This document shows, piece by piece, positions 1 to 10,904 of a DNA stretch of 64,000 bases. The notes below the pieces were generated by a model. It had not been told where the DNA came from. It ran no database searches and saw only the letters and a program-made list of their open reading frames with translations. The first letter of the stretch is position 1. Every line of letters begins with the position of its first letter. The DNA is from Heterobilharzia americana (lineage: Eukaryota; Platyhelminthes; Trematoda; Strigeidida; Schistosomatidae), in NCBI GenBank assembly GCA_944470555.2, contig OX104132.1, forward strand, positions 11,665,755 through 11,729,754. Direction: 5' to 3'. The translations under genes and the position numbers were made by a program.

Positions 1-430
1 GTAACTGTCAGTTTATCAACACATTGACTACATGGTTATGTTCTCATGTCCTACTTTAAATCAACCTAAATCAGGACTAAGTTAAAAAACCGAATTTTAT
101 TTTTAATCAGTGCCATTGTATTCAAATATCAGTCAAAGGATCTAAGTAACCATGAGCCTCGAATCCTCTTTGGAGTTTACTTTAGTTTGACTTAAGTTGG
201 AATGAACAAAACTGATTTAGCATCCGGTATTACATAGAAAACAGAGATGAGTATCTGGTATTCACACAAACGATGAAAAAGAGCTGGTTAGTCGTCAGAT
301 CAGTCAATATAGTACTAAGCTTTCAACTTGAACACTGGTTGTTTGAGACCTTTTGTAAACAAGAACCATCTATTACGGCAATAATTAACAAGAGGTCTTT
401 TTTTACAATCCCTTACACTTCATCAAATCT
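1..430. other. Intron or upstream non-coding sequence of the Iroquois-class gene
   Basis: No exon could be recognised here. Short open frames are present but none resembles a homeobox protein N-terminus. Because a strong splice acceptor follows directly, the stretch is most simply the 3' part of an intron. The upstream exon or exons would then lie outside the window. Confidence 0.5.
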
Positions 431-447
431 AATTTTTTCTTTTTCAG
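431..447 (+). promoter_or_regulatory. Splice acceptor (polypyrimidine tract and CAG)
   Basis: A T-rich tract followed by CAG ends at base 447, immediately before the homeobox coding exon. This is a textbook 3' splice site. With this acceptor the exon opens with one base completing a codon from the previous exon, then continues in the homeodomain frame. It argues that the Met at 449 need not be the real translation start. Confidence 0.75.
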
Positions 448-1342
448 AATGTTAGCCAATAAAGAGATGAATAGTTTTCTGACGAAAAAATTTACGGCTC
501 GTGAAACTACAAACTTTTTAAAATCTTGGCTAAATGATCACAGACATAATCCATATCCAACAAAAAATGAAAAAGTAATGCTGGCATTGATTACCAAGAT
601 GAGTTTGACACAAATTTCCACATGGTTTGCAAATGCTAGAAGACGATTGAAGAAGGAGAATCAAATGACATGGACACCTAAAATACGTCATCATAGAATA
701 TCTACACATTCATTGAGCAGTAATAACAACATCAACAGTAATCAAAGTTGTCATAGACATGGTAATCATAATTATGATTCAGATAAAGTTAATAATAAAG
801 TGTGTAATTACAAATCCACAATGCCTTCAGCTTTTCCAGTGAACCAACGACGTTCTACTAATCCATGTGAATTAAATAATGACAATACAAGACTCTTAAG
901 CAGTCAACTGGTTCTAAATTACTTTCTACGTAAAGATGAACACTATTCACAATTTAGAGATAAGTTGAAAGGATTTTCGAATGTGTTTTCAACTAACTCT
1001 GACTTTCCTGACATCGCATCAGTGATGAGTGTTATATCCATTGGTGTAGGGGACAATAATGAAAATACACACAATAAGATTGATGACGCTGGTGATAACG
1101 AAACTATGATTGATGTCACTGACGATAGTAACAATAATGACGATCATATTTTACTGAATGACAGTAGTACTGTCAACGGGAAACCAAAGATTCATACTAA
1201 TCAGCCAGACAATGGAAAAGTTCATCACTCTTCATTATCTTCTTCACCTTCATTTGAAAATACCTCTGGTAGAAAATCACAAATGAACATTAATTGTGGC
1301 ATATCAAAAATATGGTCAGTTGCTGATGTTATTGACATGTGA
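448..1342 (+). CDS. Iroquois-class TALE homeobox transcription factor, last coding exon (partial gene)
   Basis: Seen: the open frame gives 297 residues from Met at 449 to TGA at 1340-1342. Residues about 9-74 form a TALE homeodomain. The three-residue loop insertion is PYP at 35-37, and recognition helix 3 reads [11 protein letters not shown] at 59-69, so homeodomain position 50 is Ala, the Iroquois signature. KENQMTW follows, as in Irx proteins. Next come a long Asn/His/Ser-rich tail, an acidic stretch (about 212-240) and, at the very end (285-297), [13 protein letters not shown], which resembles the conserved Iroquois IRO box. Family knowledge: Iroquois proteins are nuclear DNA-binding factors patterning body regions and neural tissue. 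Family members usually carry a long segment before the homeodomain; here it must come from an upstream exon, because a splice acceptor abuts the exon. The tail is unusually rich in simple Asn runs, common in flatworm proteins. The class is certain; the orthologue (Irx/mirror/araucan type) is not resolvable. Confidence 0.92.
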
Positions 1343-1631
1343 CTAAAAAAGCATACTAAAGACGAGCTGTGATATTGTAAACAATTTCTATCGTTGTATT
1401 ATTATTTGCTTCATCCCAAAATACCTCTAATCCCTTGCTTTGTCATCTACTTACCGAAATGCATCAATTATATAATATTTTCCGTTCAGGTAATTGTTTT
1501 TGATAAACACTTGATTCTTTGAGTCACCTCTAAACAGGTAGTTCGAGAATTGAATATGTGTTTTACACTGTTGTTGGTTGGAAGGAAGGAGCTATACAAT
1601 TACGGTTGTTCAGAAAGGAGTTCAACCGCTG
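1343..1631 (+). other. 3' flank / probable 3' UTR of the Iroquois-class gene
   Basis: AT-rich non-coding sequence follows the stop codon. I see no canonical AATAAA before the next repeat, so the transcript end cannot be placed. Confidence 0.4.
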
Positions 1632-1768
1632 GTCTCAGTGACCTAGTCAGTAACACATTGAGATTTGAAGTTGTGGGCACGAGGTTCGAGTCCCAGCTAG
1701 GATACTGTCATTCAGTGGTGTGCGGGTACATCCAGCTGACGAATCTCACTTGGTCTGGAAACTAATTC
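1632..1768 (+). mobile_element. Sm-alpha-type SINE, degenerate copy with hammerhead remnant
   Basis: The copy has the family's tRNA-like head with a Pol III B-box (GGTTCGAGTCCC, about 1684-1695). The stem I strand ACATCCAG and the CTGACGA core (1736-1742) follow. A GAAA lies at 1758-1761, but the stem II pairing is poor and the cleavage triplet with the 3' stem I strand is missing. The copy is therefore truncated within the ribozyme and should be inactive. Confidence 0.75.
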
Positions 1769-2462
1769 AACCAAAGGGAGTTAATATGAAACTAAAAGAA
1801 AAAGTCATATTACACTTTTAATTTTCCGGACAGTGCTGTGCTTTCAGATAAGTCGGTGTTTAACGGCAATGAATGATAGCCCATGGAAGATAAAGATCCT
1901 CGACAACAACTCTTAAGTTTTGAAGGGTCGTCTTATAAAAGATTAACCCCAGAATGACAAACTACACCTTACACAGTTCCAGTATTAGTGGTAACGTCCC
2001 ACTAGTTCATAGTTGATTATGGATCTAATGTTTGGCTTCTCTCTCAAGCAAAGGTTCATTGATCTCTGTAATCACACATGTGTTTCATACGCACTGACAA
2101 CATTAGTTATTAGTTATTTGCGGTGAAACAACGCAATATTGATACTGAAGGTTTAGTGTGAGTGCGTTACAGGAGGCGACTTTATTGTAAACCATATTGT
2201 TTTCATCTGTCTGAGTTCTTCATCTATGTGTAAACCGAATCATAGACTACAGAAATTCCCAGTATTTATGCACTAATTCAGTTCATTAGTGCACATATTT
2301 ATTTTTCTAATATCATGATATATTTGTGGTCAGTCACTATTCATCACTCATTGTTCTTGTCTCAGCTATAGTCAGCAAATTGTTTCATAATTATCAGAAT
2401 CTATTTAAAAATGAAAGTTAGTCTTCATAGTCCATTTTTATAAGTCAAGATGCAACTGAAAA
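1769..2462. other. Non-coding, nothing recognised
   Basis: No long open frame, known repeat or RNA gene was seen in this AT-rich stretch. Confidence 0.4.
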
Positions 2463-2745
2463 ATAGAGTGACTTTAAGTCTGACTTCAAAGGTTGCCATA
2501 GCAACTAGTGAAATGACTAGTCAAGTTTTGGTATTCCAGCCGTTTTTTATGGAATAAAGAAACGTAATTAGTTATCTCAGCAGTTGCTAAGGTCACTTTT
2601 TACGGGTGATTTTAAGGGTCGCCCTTGTAATAACTGAAATAGCCAATCAGACTTCTATATTTTGTGAAAACCTACCTTTCCGACAGAAATGAAGAAACCT
2701 AGTTGGTTATTTCGATCGTTGCTTCAATGGCCTTTGTATGCTCAA
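2463..2745. repeat. Hairpin MITE (family D), two adjoining copies
   Basis: Ends rich in GACTTTAAAGGT and GCCATAGCAACT occur in direct and inverted form. The first copy closes with its inverted end at about 2580-2605. A second copy appears to start with GGGTGATTTTAAGGGTCGCC and closes near 2745. Cleaner members of the same family lie at 19505-19647 and 31401-31521. No coding capacity; non-autonomous. Confidence 0.55.
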
Positions 2746-3454
2746 ACTGAATTGCAACAGATGACCAAATATCAAGACAGTTAGTGTCTTCCGCTGATTC
2801 ACTGAAGAAACTAGAGATTGGAAGCGTTTGGCCATTGTTTACTTAACCATTTGAAAGTTTCTGCCTTTCTAAGTTAATGCGAACTTTTTGTCAAGCCATT
2901 AAGAATAGATAATATGAAGTTTCAGTATATATACCTAGTGAAATGTGCCGGTTTTTGAGAGGTAATGTTTCTTCTCTTAGTCGTGTTCAAGGTAAACAAA
3001 CGGTAAAATTTTAAGAAATGAATTACGAATTATTAGGTGTGATCTATTTTCCTCTACAGTTATTCAGCTTACCAAGTCAATATCAACATAGAAATTGACA
3101 GTACTGCGTAACAGTCGAGGATGTAACACACCTCACATCAGTACAGTAAGACATAAAGCAACAGGATGAAAGACAGAAAAACACTGAAAATAACGTTGTT
3201 AAAATCATAGAAAGCCATCGCTAGAGAGGGCAAAACAAATGGTGAAATATGACACGACGGTTAAGATGAATATCATGTGTGGATGCATCTATGTTAATAT
3301 GACGGATTTCAAGCTATTTAACCAAGTATGTTTTTTTGGGAAGTAGACATGATTATACTGAGAAAATTCATATCGAGAAGGGTGAAGCTGTTAACTGAAA
3401 AGTTCAGCGGATGATTTTGTAATTACTAAGAGACCCGGCTTGCTGGACACTTGA
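2746..3454. other. Non-coding, nothing recognised
   Basis: AT-rich sequence with no supported gene or repeat family member. Confidence 0.35.
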
Positions 3455-3740
3455 ATAGCTGACCGCTACATTGCGTAATACGTGTTACAGTCTCAAAGGG
3501 AACATCAGTTCCTTTGAGGTTCAAGGTACAGCATGTTTATGAGTGCCAGTATGCCAAAAACCTGGGTGCAGGGTCCTCTGCCGATTACCTTCAACCAACT
3601 AACATCCATCAAATTGCACCACTATGGTGAACCTCCCAGCTTGCTGACTGCATTTCAGAGTGATCGATAGGACTCGGTCAGGACTCAGAACTAGAAAGCA
3701 TGAAATTTATTGCTTCCCAGTAACCAATTAGTGTGGGCAT
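3455..3740 (+). mobile_element. Family A SINE, decayed copy
   Basis: The conserved 3' portion of the family (a GATTACC-CCAACTAACATCC-like block at about 3585-3610 and the trailing conserved tail) is present. The ribozyme-like centre is badly eroded: ATGAGTGCCAGTATGCC replaces CTGATGA plus stem II, and the GAAA is lost. Confidence 0.55.
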
Positions 3741-4040
3741 TCTGTTTCCTTTGGATTTAAAATGAATTGAAGGGTAAATAATTCTGAGATTGTAGTATAG
3801 TGCTGGGTAGGTTAACTATTCACCGGTCATCGGTCTTTAAACATACGAAAATTAACTCGGATCTTGTTTTAAAGGATATTTTATTGAATAAGTTTGATTT
3901 AATGATGGTTTGAACGTGTTTGGTATTCAAATTTGTGTATCACTTGAAACAAAGTATGCAGTTCACAAAATTGGTAAAATATAGTAAATTTAAGATGCTG
4001 TAAAGTTCAGTAAGCAAATCATGTCGCCATGAAATATATA

Positions 4041-4042
<2 letters not shown>

Positions 4043-4092
<50 letters not shown>
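4043..4092. repeat. (AT)25 microsatellite
   Basis: Fifty bases of uninterrupted AT dinucleotide. It lies directly against the start of a tRNA-like SINE fragment. Confidence 0.97.
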
Positions 4093-4095
<3 letters not shown>

Positions 4096-4200
4096 CCGCA
4101 GTAGTCGCTGGTTCGAACCCGGCCGCGGTTCAAATCTTCATCTCATCTTCAATCATCACCTAGTATAAATACTAATCTGTCAAACCACAGGTATCTCAGA
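4093..4200 (+). mobile_element. Family C tRNA-like SINE, 3' half
   Basis: It begins around a B-box (GGTTCGAACCC) and continues with the family tail (CAAATCTTCATCTCATC, CAATCATCACC, AGTATAAATAC). The same tail is found in the minus-strand copy at 48338-48655. The 5' part is missing, replaced by the AT tract. Confidence 0.65.
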
Positions 4201-4239
4201 TAGTCAGGAATGATAATCAGTGTGATGTTTCTCCTTTCT

Positions 4240-4530
4240 ATTTCAGTTAGATTTGGATTTGTATGAGCAGCTCAGACTAGGCAGCCAGTGTATGTACTAT
4301 CAAGCGGTAGTAACGCATGACAAATTCACATGATAGTCAGGCAAAACTTTTGGTGACTGAAGTAAAATAGGAACTTGGTTAGCAGTCGGATCTCGTAGGT
4401 CAGTTGGTAGAGCATCGGGTTGAATACTTGGTGGTAGCCGGTACGAATGCGGCTGAAATTCAAATTTTCCTATTACTTTGAATCGTCACCCAGTCACAAA
4501 GATAGGATATTGTCAAATGATACATAAGCC
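4240..4530 (+). mobile_element. Family C tRNA-like SINE, near-complete copy
   Basis: A long leader shares blocks with the 48.4-kb copy: GGCAGCCAGTGT, GGTAGTAACGCATGA and CAAATTCACATG. A tRNA-like head follows, with an A-box-like TAGGTCAGTTGGTAGAGC and an eroded B-box. The conserved CAAATTTTCC tail ends the copy. Together with 4093-4200 it forms two direct, partly overlapping family members. It is a retroposon, not a functional tRNA: no intact cloverleaf can be drawn. Confidence 0.7.
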
Positions 4531-5154
4531 GTATTACCTGCTACATTCAAAACATACCGAAGTGAACTAGTGGGTTGGTGTACAGAATAGTGTCCATTCA
4601 CATAAGTTACACATAATTTTTACCCAGAAGAATGTGTCGCCACATAAACATCTTACCAAGAAGTTGCTTGTCGATGTGTGAAGGAACTTCCTGTTAATTA
4701 CTACCTTCATGCAATGTGACAAATTTGTTTCAGTTTACTGAAATTGTCAATGAGTTTTGGTTTCTGTGAAATGTTCTTGATATCCTCCCACTTAAGGGTA
4801 AAGCTTTATCGAAACACAAATATCACTTTCCGGCATTCCTACTATTTTTCTGATCACTTCCGAACATATTTAATTTCTATTCAGAAAGGAAATATGCTAA
4901 CAGACTGACTAAAAATCATTCCTATATTTCCAGATATATTCAGAGCTAATATTGGTAGGTTAAACTTTGGATTTGTTGTTGAAGGAATGAAATATTATTC
5001 CAGATATCTAAGCGATACCCTTATTATGTTGACTGACAAACATCTTATCGCTATGATACTTGTAATTTCCCGTTGCTATACAGGGCTGAATTTCTTGACG
5101 ACTGTTGTCAGATAAGCTGTTATGCGGATGTCTCAATACTGCTGAACATTTATG
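4531..5154. other. Non-coding, nothing recognised
   Basis: No open frame or repeat could be assigned. Confidence 0.35.
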
Positions 5155-5284
5155 ATGTTATATTGATCTTGGTGACTAGCAAAGGAATCTAGGATGCACG
5201 TTTTGTTCTGTTTGTGACTCGTCATCTGGATGTACCTGCACTCCAGTGAGTGACATTGTTCCCACTGAGGCTTAAATGCGGTAG
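5155..5284 (-). mobile_element. Sm-alpha-type SINE, minus arm of an inverted pair
   Basis: On the minus strand: stem I strand ACATCCAG, core ATGACGA (5219-5225, first C changed to A), stem II with GTC...GAAC, AAAA in place of GAAA, then ATC followed by CTAGATTCC. These core changes should abolish self-cleavage. Its Pol III head faces the plus-strand copy at 5285-5405. Confidence 0.78.
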
Positions 5285-5405
5285 CCTTCGCTTCGAACGC
5301 CAGAGCATTATTCACTAAACCACTGGGGCAAACACTGAGATGTAGGTGCATCCAGCTGATGAGTCTCAAACAGAACGAAGCGTGCGTCGCGGATTCCTCT
5401 GCTAG
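5285..5405 (+). mobile_element. Sm-alpha-type SINE, plus arm of an inverted pair
   Basis: Core CTGATGA is intact at 5356-5362 and stem II is present, but GAAG replaces GAAA. The cleavage triplet GTC is at 5386-5388, followed by GCGGAT, which still pairs at four of six positions with the 5' stem I strand. It lies head-to-head with the minus copy directly to its left. Confidence 0.78.
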
Positions 5406-6419
5406 TCATCAAGATCAAAATGACAAACATCATGTTTCACATTTATTATCAGTTTCAGTGATGATAAAACACGAAATTAATGATACTTTCTTCTTCTAAG
5501 ACCTTACGATACAGCCTAATTAAGATGATACATTTCACAGTTTTATGCATCAGAAAAGTACCTGTATGGCACTATGCACCTTTCGTCCAGCTATCTATAG
5601 AGCATGTACTGGTCATATCATTACTATTTCCAATAAGAAGCGTATTCAAGCTGTAAGTTGGGAGAAAGCTGCTAAGAGTTGTAAATACCTTTGTGTATGA
5701 TGATGGCAATATAATAAGGAATGACATAAGATGCATTTTGATTCAACTCAATTTTAAAAGTAGTGATATTATAAGGATAGTTCACAGAATGCGATGAAAA
5801 ACGCTGATCAACAGGTTTTCTATGGGCTAAGTTGAGTTACCTTTTAAATAACGCTATTAGAAACCCCTTCAAAGTTCCATCGAAATACTTTTATGAATGT
5901 ACATACACCAAACTAAAAACATCGATCAAGAAAAGAAAGATGAGTCTACTCTAGCTTTTTAGAACATACCATAAAAACTAAAAAATCGGGAGAAATCAGT
6001 AATTTTTGTATTTTATTCACTCGGAAACTAATTAATCCACGGGATACCCGAAATTAACCCAGGTTTGATGAAGTCATAATAGACAAACATTCGAAGCCAA
6101 ATTTACGTCTTCAGAAAGAAGTGATTACCAGCATTATTTTGCCTTCCTAGTTCAGGGTTAAAGGGTTCCTCTTCAATAGTTATATAGATTTTAATCAACT
6201 GATTCTGCTTCATTGTAATCGAAAAAGAATCATTTCACAATCACCATTATCACTATTATCATATTCTGGATCCAATAGTCTACTTACGCAGTCCTTTTTT
6301 TAATCAGTTTAACAGAAGATGGAAGTCTGTGTCGCTTAAACTCCTGAAAATCCCACTACACTAAATCTGGTCTTGTTGAATGACTTAATTTCAATAAACT
6401 GAAGTATAATAAACAACGC
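5406..6419. other. Non-coding, nothing recognised
   Basis: AT-rich sequence without an assignable feature. Confidence 0.35.
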
Positions 6420-7370
6420 CACATGCAAGTGATTCACAATGGAAAGCTCAGTGATGCCTTTGAAGTGAAGACAGGAGACAGCAGTAAGACAAGGCTGCCA
6501 TCTACTATCAACATTGATCTTCCTGATTGTGATCAACTGGACTGCAGTGGACTGGATCATGCAACGAACTGTGAGGCGTGGGAGGATAGGCATAAGCTGT
6601 TCGAATGATGAAAAACCCCGGAAGATTTGAATTTCGCCGGTGATGGTGATTTATGTGTAGTGTGTTGTCGCACAAACTGGAAGATCTACAGGCGGAAACT
6701 AACAAGTTGGCAGAAGACGTAAGGGAGCGAAGACGGGACTTCAAGTGAATATAGAGAAGACAGAGGTGATGGAGATAGATACCCAACCACCACCACCACC
6801 ATCAACAACAACAGAAAGTACCAATCAGCATCAACGGGAGAAACCTAAAGAAAGTAGCCTCTTTCACCTATCCAGGCAGCATCGTTTCAACCACCGGTGG
6901 CACAGGCACAGATGAGGACGTCACAGCAGCCACGACCGGAAAAGCAAGACAGGCCTTCCTGCATTAACGTGAAATCAGTATGGAGATCTACTGTACTGCA
7001 CTGCACTGCACTGCATTCAGCATAAAAAGGAGATTCGGATTTTTAACACCAACGTCAAGTCAGTGCTTCCTTCTATGTGATGGTTGAGAGACTTGGCACC
7101 TTACGGAAAGCATTCCCAACAAACTGCAGACATAGATAATCAACAACGAGTCCACTGATTAGAAGACAGTTGGGAAACGATGAGTTTGGCGTCCGAGGTG
7201 AGGGTGGTATGGAGGAGATGGTGTGAGGGAGAAAGAGATGAGAGGTTGTGGGGAGTGGTGGAGCCAGGTTAGAAAGACAGCAGAGAACAGAGTGCAGTAG
7301 AGACGTGCTAGTGAAGCCCTATTTTCTATTAGGAACCCGAGGGACAAATAAAGATAATAATGATAGCAAA
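6420..7370 (+). mobile_element. RTE (SR2-like) non-LTR retrotransposon relic, reverse transcriptase C-terminal part
   Basis: Fragments of a reverse transcriptase are readable in several frames: VIHNGKLSDAFEVKTG near 6426, then pieces resembling SFTYxGSIVSTTGGT and DEDVTAxxGKARQAFL at about 6860-6960, then FNTNVKSVL. After about 7130 an internal deletion joins the element to its 3' end (a W-R-R-x-C-E-G-like block, 7185-7260). The 3' UTR follows, ending in an AAATAAAGATAATAATGATAG tail. Frameshifts and stops make it dead. Inside are a CCA-rich run near 6785 and a short TGCAC pentamer array near 6995-7013. The same 3' end recurs at 12296-12775 and 41840-42025. Confidence 0.8.
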
Positions 7371-7528
7371 CATCTGTGATATTTCTGAAGTCTTCCTCTT
7401 ATCATCTGTAAGCAAGTTACAAAGACCGAGTCGATACAATAGGAGGTAGGGTCTAATATCATACCGAAATGCGCCCACTTTCAAAATCGAAATTATTGCT
7501 TAAATAAACAAAGTCCCTCGTTTCTCAG

Positions 7529-7796
7529 GCAGTATTCATCATAGACTGACATCAGTTAGAGAACCACTGAAATTTTTGGAGCACTAGATATTGCTTCGTC
7601 CTAGTATGGTTACCTCAGCAATACACACCCATGACCATGCTAGGGATGGAACTCGGGACCTTCATTTTTCATAGCGAAAGCGTTAACCATTCAGCCACTA
7701 TCCACTGCTATTACGACTGGCTGACCATATCGGTCACAGCTTCTCATTAGAACTTGGTGGTATCCATTTGGAGGCATGTCAATAATGAATACTATA
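7529..7796. repeat. Family B TIR element, internally deleted copy
   Basis: The left arm begins AGTATTCATCATAGACTGAC and continues with the family blocks GGAGCACTAG and CGTCCTAGTATGG. A short matching inverted end lies at about 7775-7796. The interior carries, on the minus strand, a tRNA-like head similar to the other family B copies. Confidence 0.65.
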
Positions 7797-9780
7797 CAGT
7801 AATGTATTTTGGGGTGAAAGGGGACTTTAATTTGGAGGTGTGTGTGCTCTGTTGAAGAGTTACGGACGAGGAGGAAAGAGATTTCCAGTGTCTCAAGGCT
7901 TGCTGACTGGTATTAAACCATGGTGAAGACCCGTGCAGAAATAAATCTTTCCCTAGGAACTCTTGAGATAATGGACATATAAGCTTGGAAAGGAGTACTA
8001 ATTGCTAGTTGGTACCACTTCATATCTGTCTGACAGTTTCTAGTTGATTTTCTCTTTTATCTTAAGTTATTATCAAATAATATATCATTAGATAAGGAAT
8101 TTCAATGAGTTTCCAGATGGTCGTCAGCGAATTAAAGCATGCTAACAGTTTCGCGATTTACATTTTCACCTTCACCTATATAGGTATTATCACATCTCAG
8201 TTTGTAGCATGGTACATGTTGTACATTTGTTTCCATAAATTAAAATTACTTTTCAAACTAGTCACTATGTACTACATTATTGCTGTGTAAATTTTTCGTT
8301 TATCAATTGACAAAAATAACTATTATTTGATGATAAATTATACATACAAGTTTATATAAATCAACCGGAAACTCGATCTCATTCATGCTTCAAAGAATTA
8401 TTATTATTATTATTATACAGGAAATGAACAAAACAGTTTTCGCTTTTTTTTATTCAAAAACAATTTAAGTTTTCGACAGAACAAAAAAAACAAACTTTTA
8501 AATGTTTTAACATCAAAGTGGAAAAACGCTTAGAGCTCTCTACCCTTTTGGTAGGTTAGCTACTACTCAATTTTTAAATATTTTTTCAGTATGTTCCAGT
8601 ACTGTTTCATTTGTTTTACTATACACTCCCCCTCTTTAACTTTTGAAATACTTGTATCAAGATAAGTTGAAGGTAGAAGGGAGGTAGACAGGTCTAGTGA
8701 TCAAACAATAATGGAATATAAGTATTTTATACATAAACATGCATATAATTCGATGATTATTAATCATTGAATAATAATTTGCAGAAAACTACATTTTTGC
8801 TTACAAAGAAAGCGATGGAACAAAAATTTTAGTAATTATTCTGTGAAGTTAACTGTTACAAACTTACACACTGAAGTGATTAATTAGTACTCAATTAAAT
8901 ACTGAGGAATTTTCAAGCAATATTTTGAATTGATACAGAAAAATTTCTGGAGCATGGCTAACATTAAACAATTTTTGTTAAATCTTTTATGCTACTTGTA
9001 AGTAGTACAAACTAATATCAAAATATTGTGTCATTCACTTAAATTGTTTCAATATTTATTTTGTGCTTTTTATTGTGATATAAAAATCTAAGTATCACGT
9101 GCCACCACAACTCATGAATTACATTATTGCAGCATTTGACTGATTGCCAAGAGAATGAATTCTGCTTTTGAGTGAGTTAATCCCTTAAAGATTCTATGGA
9201 GACATACGCATTCTGCATCTCAGCCAATCTATAGGTTTTTTCTCTCTAGGGTGACGCTAAAAATTTAGTATTCCGAAATCAGTGAGAAGATAAGAATTTA
9301 AAGGGGTTTCAATTCAAGTATAATGAAGAGTGGTCTTATTTAAAAATTCCTATCTGGTGAAATATGCGTAGCACCATCAGCTTCTCTCTGCAATGAAGTA
9401 GTTAGGTAAACAGGGAGAGACAGAGTATGCTGTCAGCCAGTAGTTTACTGTAATAAACACATCGGCTACATTTTGAATTCCGTCGCCTTTCGATGTTGCT
9501 GACTTGTGAGCTTTGTAAACTGTAATCACACCTAAATCCAGTTTCTAGAATATTTAACTGCGAAATTCCGTTCACCACACTAGTGAATTAGTCAGAAAGT
9601 CATATAAAGTCAATAGCAGAAGAAGCATGGTTCTTCTATTCCTCAGGAGGTCTCTCAAAAATGGGGATGAAATCATGTTCGCTGGAATTTTAGCATACCA
9701 GCAGAACTATCCAAAGTGTAACGTTTCATTTGAAACGAATTTTCAAACATTTTGAATTGTAACTCAAAAGTGGCACTCCT
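7797..9780. other. AT-rich unique-looking stretch with an (ATT)n run
   Basis: No coding sequence is supported. A short ATT trinucleotide run lies at about 8396-8417. The part from about 8290 to 9110 is very AT-rich and shows none of the repeat families seen elsewhere, which makes it one of the few candidate unique segments near the homeobox gene. Confidence 0.4.
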
Positions 9781-9789
9781 TTTTGTAGA

Positions 9790-10265
9790 CGAGAATATGA
9801 AGTCATCTGTTGGGGTCGATGGATCATGGAGTTCTTATGGGTTGTCTGAAATCATATGCACATGAGGGATCAGAAAGGATCAGAACATTACCATCAAAAG
9901 ACCTAATAAAGGAGCTGGGATCGTAATTATCAACAAAGTTGATTATGTAAAGAAAGTGGATTTAATATTGTAAGGCAAAAGTAAATTTCAGAAATTAGAA
10001 CCAACGAAAGTTGTAACCGAAAAGCAGGAAAGGAAATAATTGTCTCACTAAAGAGACTGAACAGTGATTCAAGCACTTTGTCAGCCTTAATTGGAACCTA
10101 TAGACAGCATGATTCCATAGAGGTATGGCCCACCAAAAATGCACAAATCATAGGTGTCTCTTCGCCCTATCCCCAGACATGACTAACTCAACTTACCGTG
10201 TAATAGCCAAATAGTTAGTACCGTTACTTCAACCTTTGCATGACCAGTTAGCAAATTACGGCGTT
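9790..10265 (+). mobile_element. Penelope-like element, reverse transcriptase N-terminal part (pseudogene)
   Basis: From about 9884 one frame reads NITIKRPNKGAGIVIINKVD, which matches the Penelope RT block with RPxKGxGxVIxN. At 10121-10174 comes RYGPPKMHK, a stop, then VSLRPIP, corresponding to the YGxPKxHK and LRPI blocks. Several stops and shifts show that it is dead. It continues beyond an antiparallel insert at 10908. Confidence 0.78.
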
Positions 10266-10269
10266 GAAA

Positions 10270-10356
10270 ACACCTTCCAGTTTTAGAGAAAAGAAGAGAT
10301 AATTTAGCCAAGAAGATTTTCCTTTTCGACGGTATCATTTTCCAAAGCTGTACAAT

Positions 10357-10422
<66 letters not shown>

Positions 10423-10880
10423 ATAAACATATAACAGTGGAAAGTAGTTGCGTAATAATCTTCTAGATAGTAGAAATAACGAAGAAGGCAAAGAGTTTAA
10501 CAAGGTGAAAATTATTGGTAGATGAGAAATGTGGATATCGAGTGTCCACTTGATAGATAGATGTAATGAAAGTGAAAAATGAGACAAGGATAAAATGAAA
10601 GTGATAATGAATAAACAACTTATATATAATAAAGTCGAAAAATTGTGAAAGTGTTAAGACCATGATAAGATAAGAGATCAGGTTTGAGTTGTTGGATTGC
10701 CAATGCTTCTGTTGTGCACAACTGTCGAAGGCATAGTCGTTTTGAACTATTCCATTTGACTCTATAAATGACATTGAAAGAGGACTGTGGTCAATCTATA
10801 CGTCCAAATATTGACCAAATATTCAAGAATTGAACCATTCAGGATGGTGTTTGAAGACACGTTTGGAAACTGCGCGCTTT
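10270..10880 (-). mobile_element. Penelope-like element 3' end (GIY-YIG C-terminal region), antiparallel inside another Penelope copy
   Basis: On the minus strand, around 10774-10670, a frame-shifted peptide reads VIYRV..., LRQLCTTEALAIQQLKPDL, matching the end of schistosome Penelope ORFs. Its 3' region contains the (TA)n tract. A sister copy with the same orientation and the same flanking blocks is at 21330-21860. It interrupts the plus-strand Penelope RT at 9790-11860. Confidence 0.65.
10359..10419. repeat. (TA)n microsatellite
   Basis: About 61 bases of TA. The sister Penelope fragment at 21.3 kb has only a short TTTATA at the equivalent place, so the tract looks like a local expansion after insertion. 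Confidence 0.95.
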
Positions 10881-10904
10881 TTAATAAATAAATGTCTGAT
10901 ATTT

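Noticed and set aside
273..455. A 60-codon frame overlapping the homeobox exon start
   Set aside because: It runs through the splice acceptor in another frame and has no homology.
4390..4455. Possible tRNA gene
   Set aside because: A-box and B-box-like bases are present, but the arms do not pair as a cloverleaf and the unit recurs with a SINE tail.
10183..10587. A 134-codon minus-strand frame
   Set aside because: It is open only because of the (TA)n tract; the flanks belong to Penelope debris.
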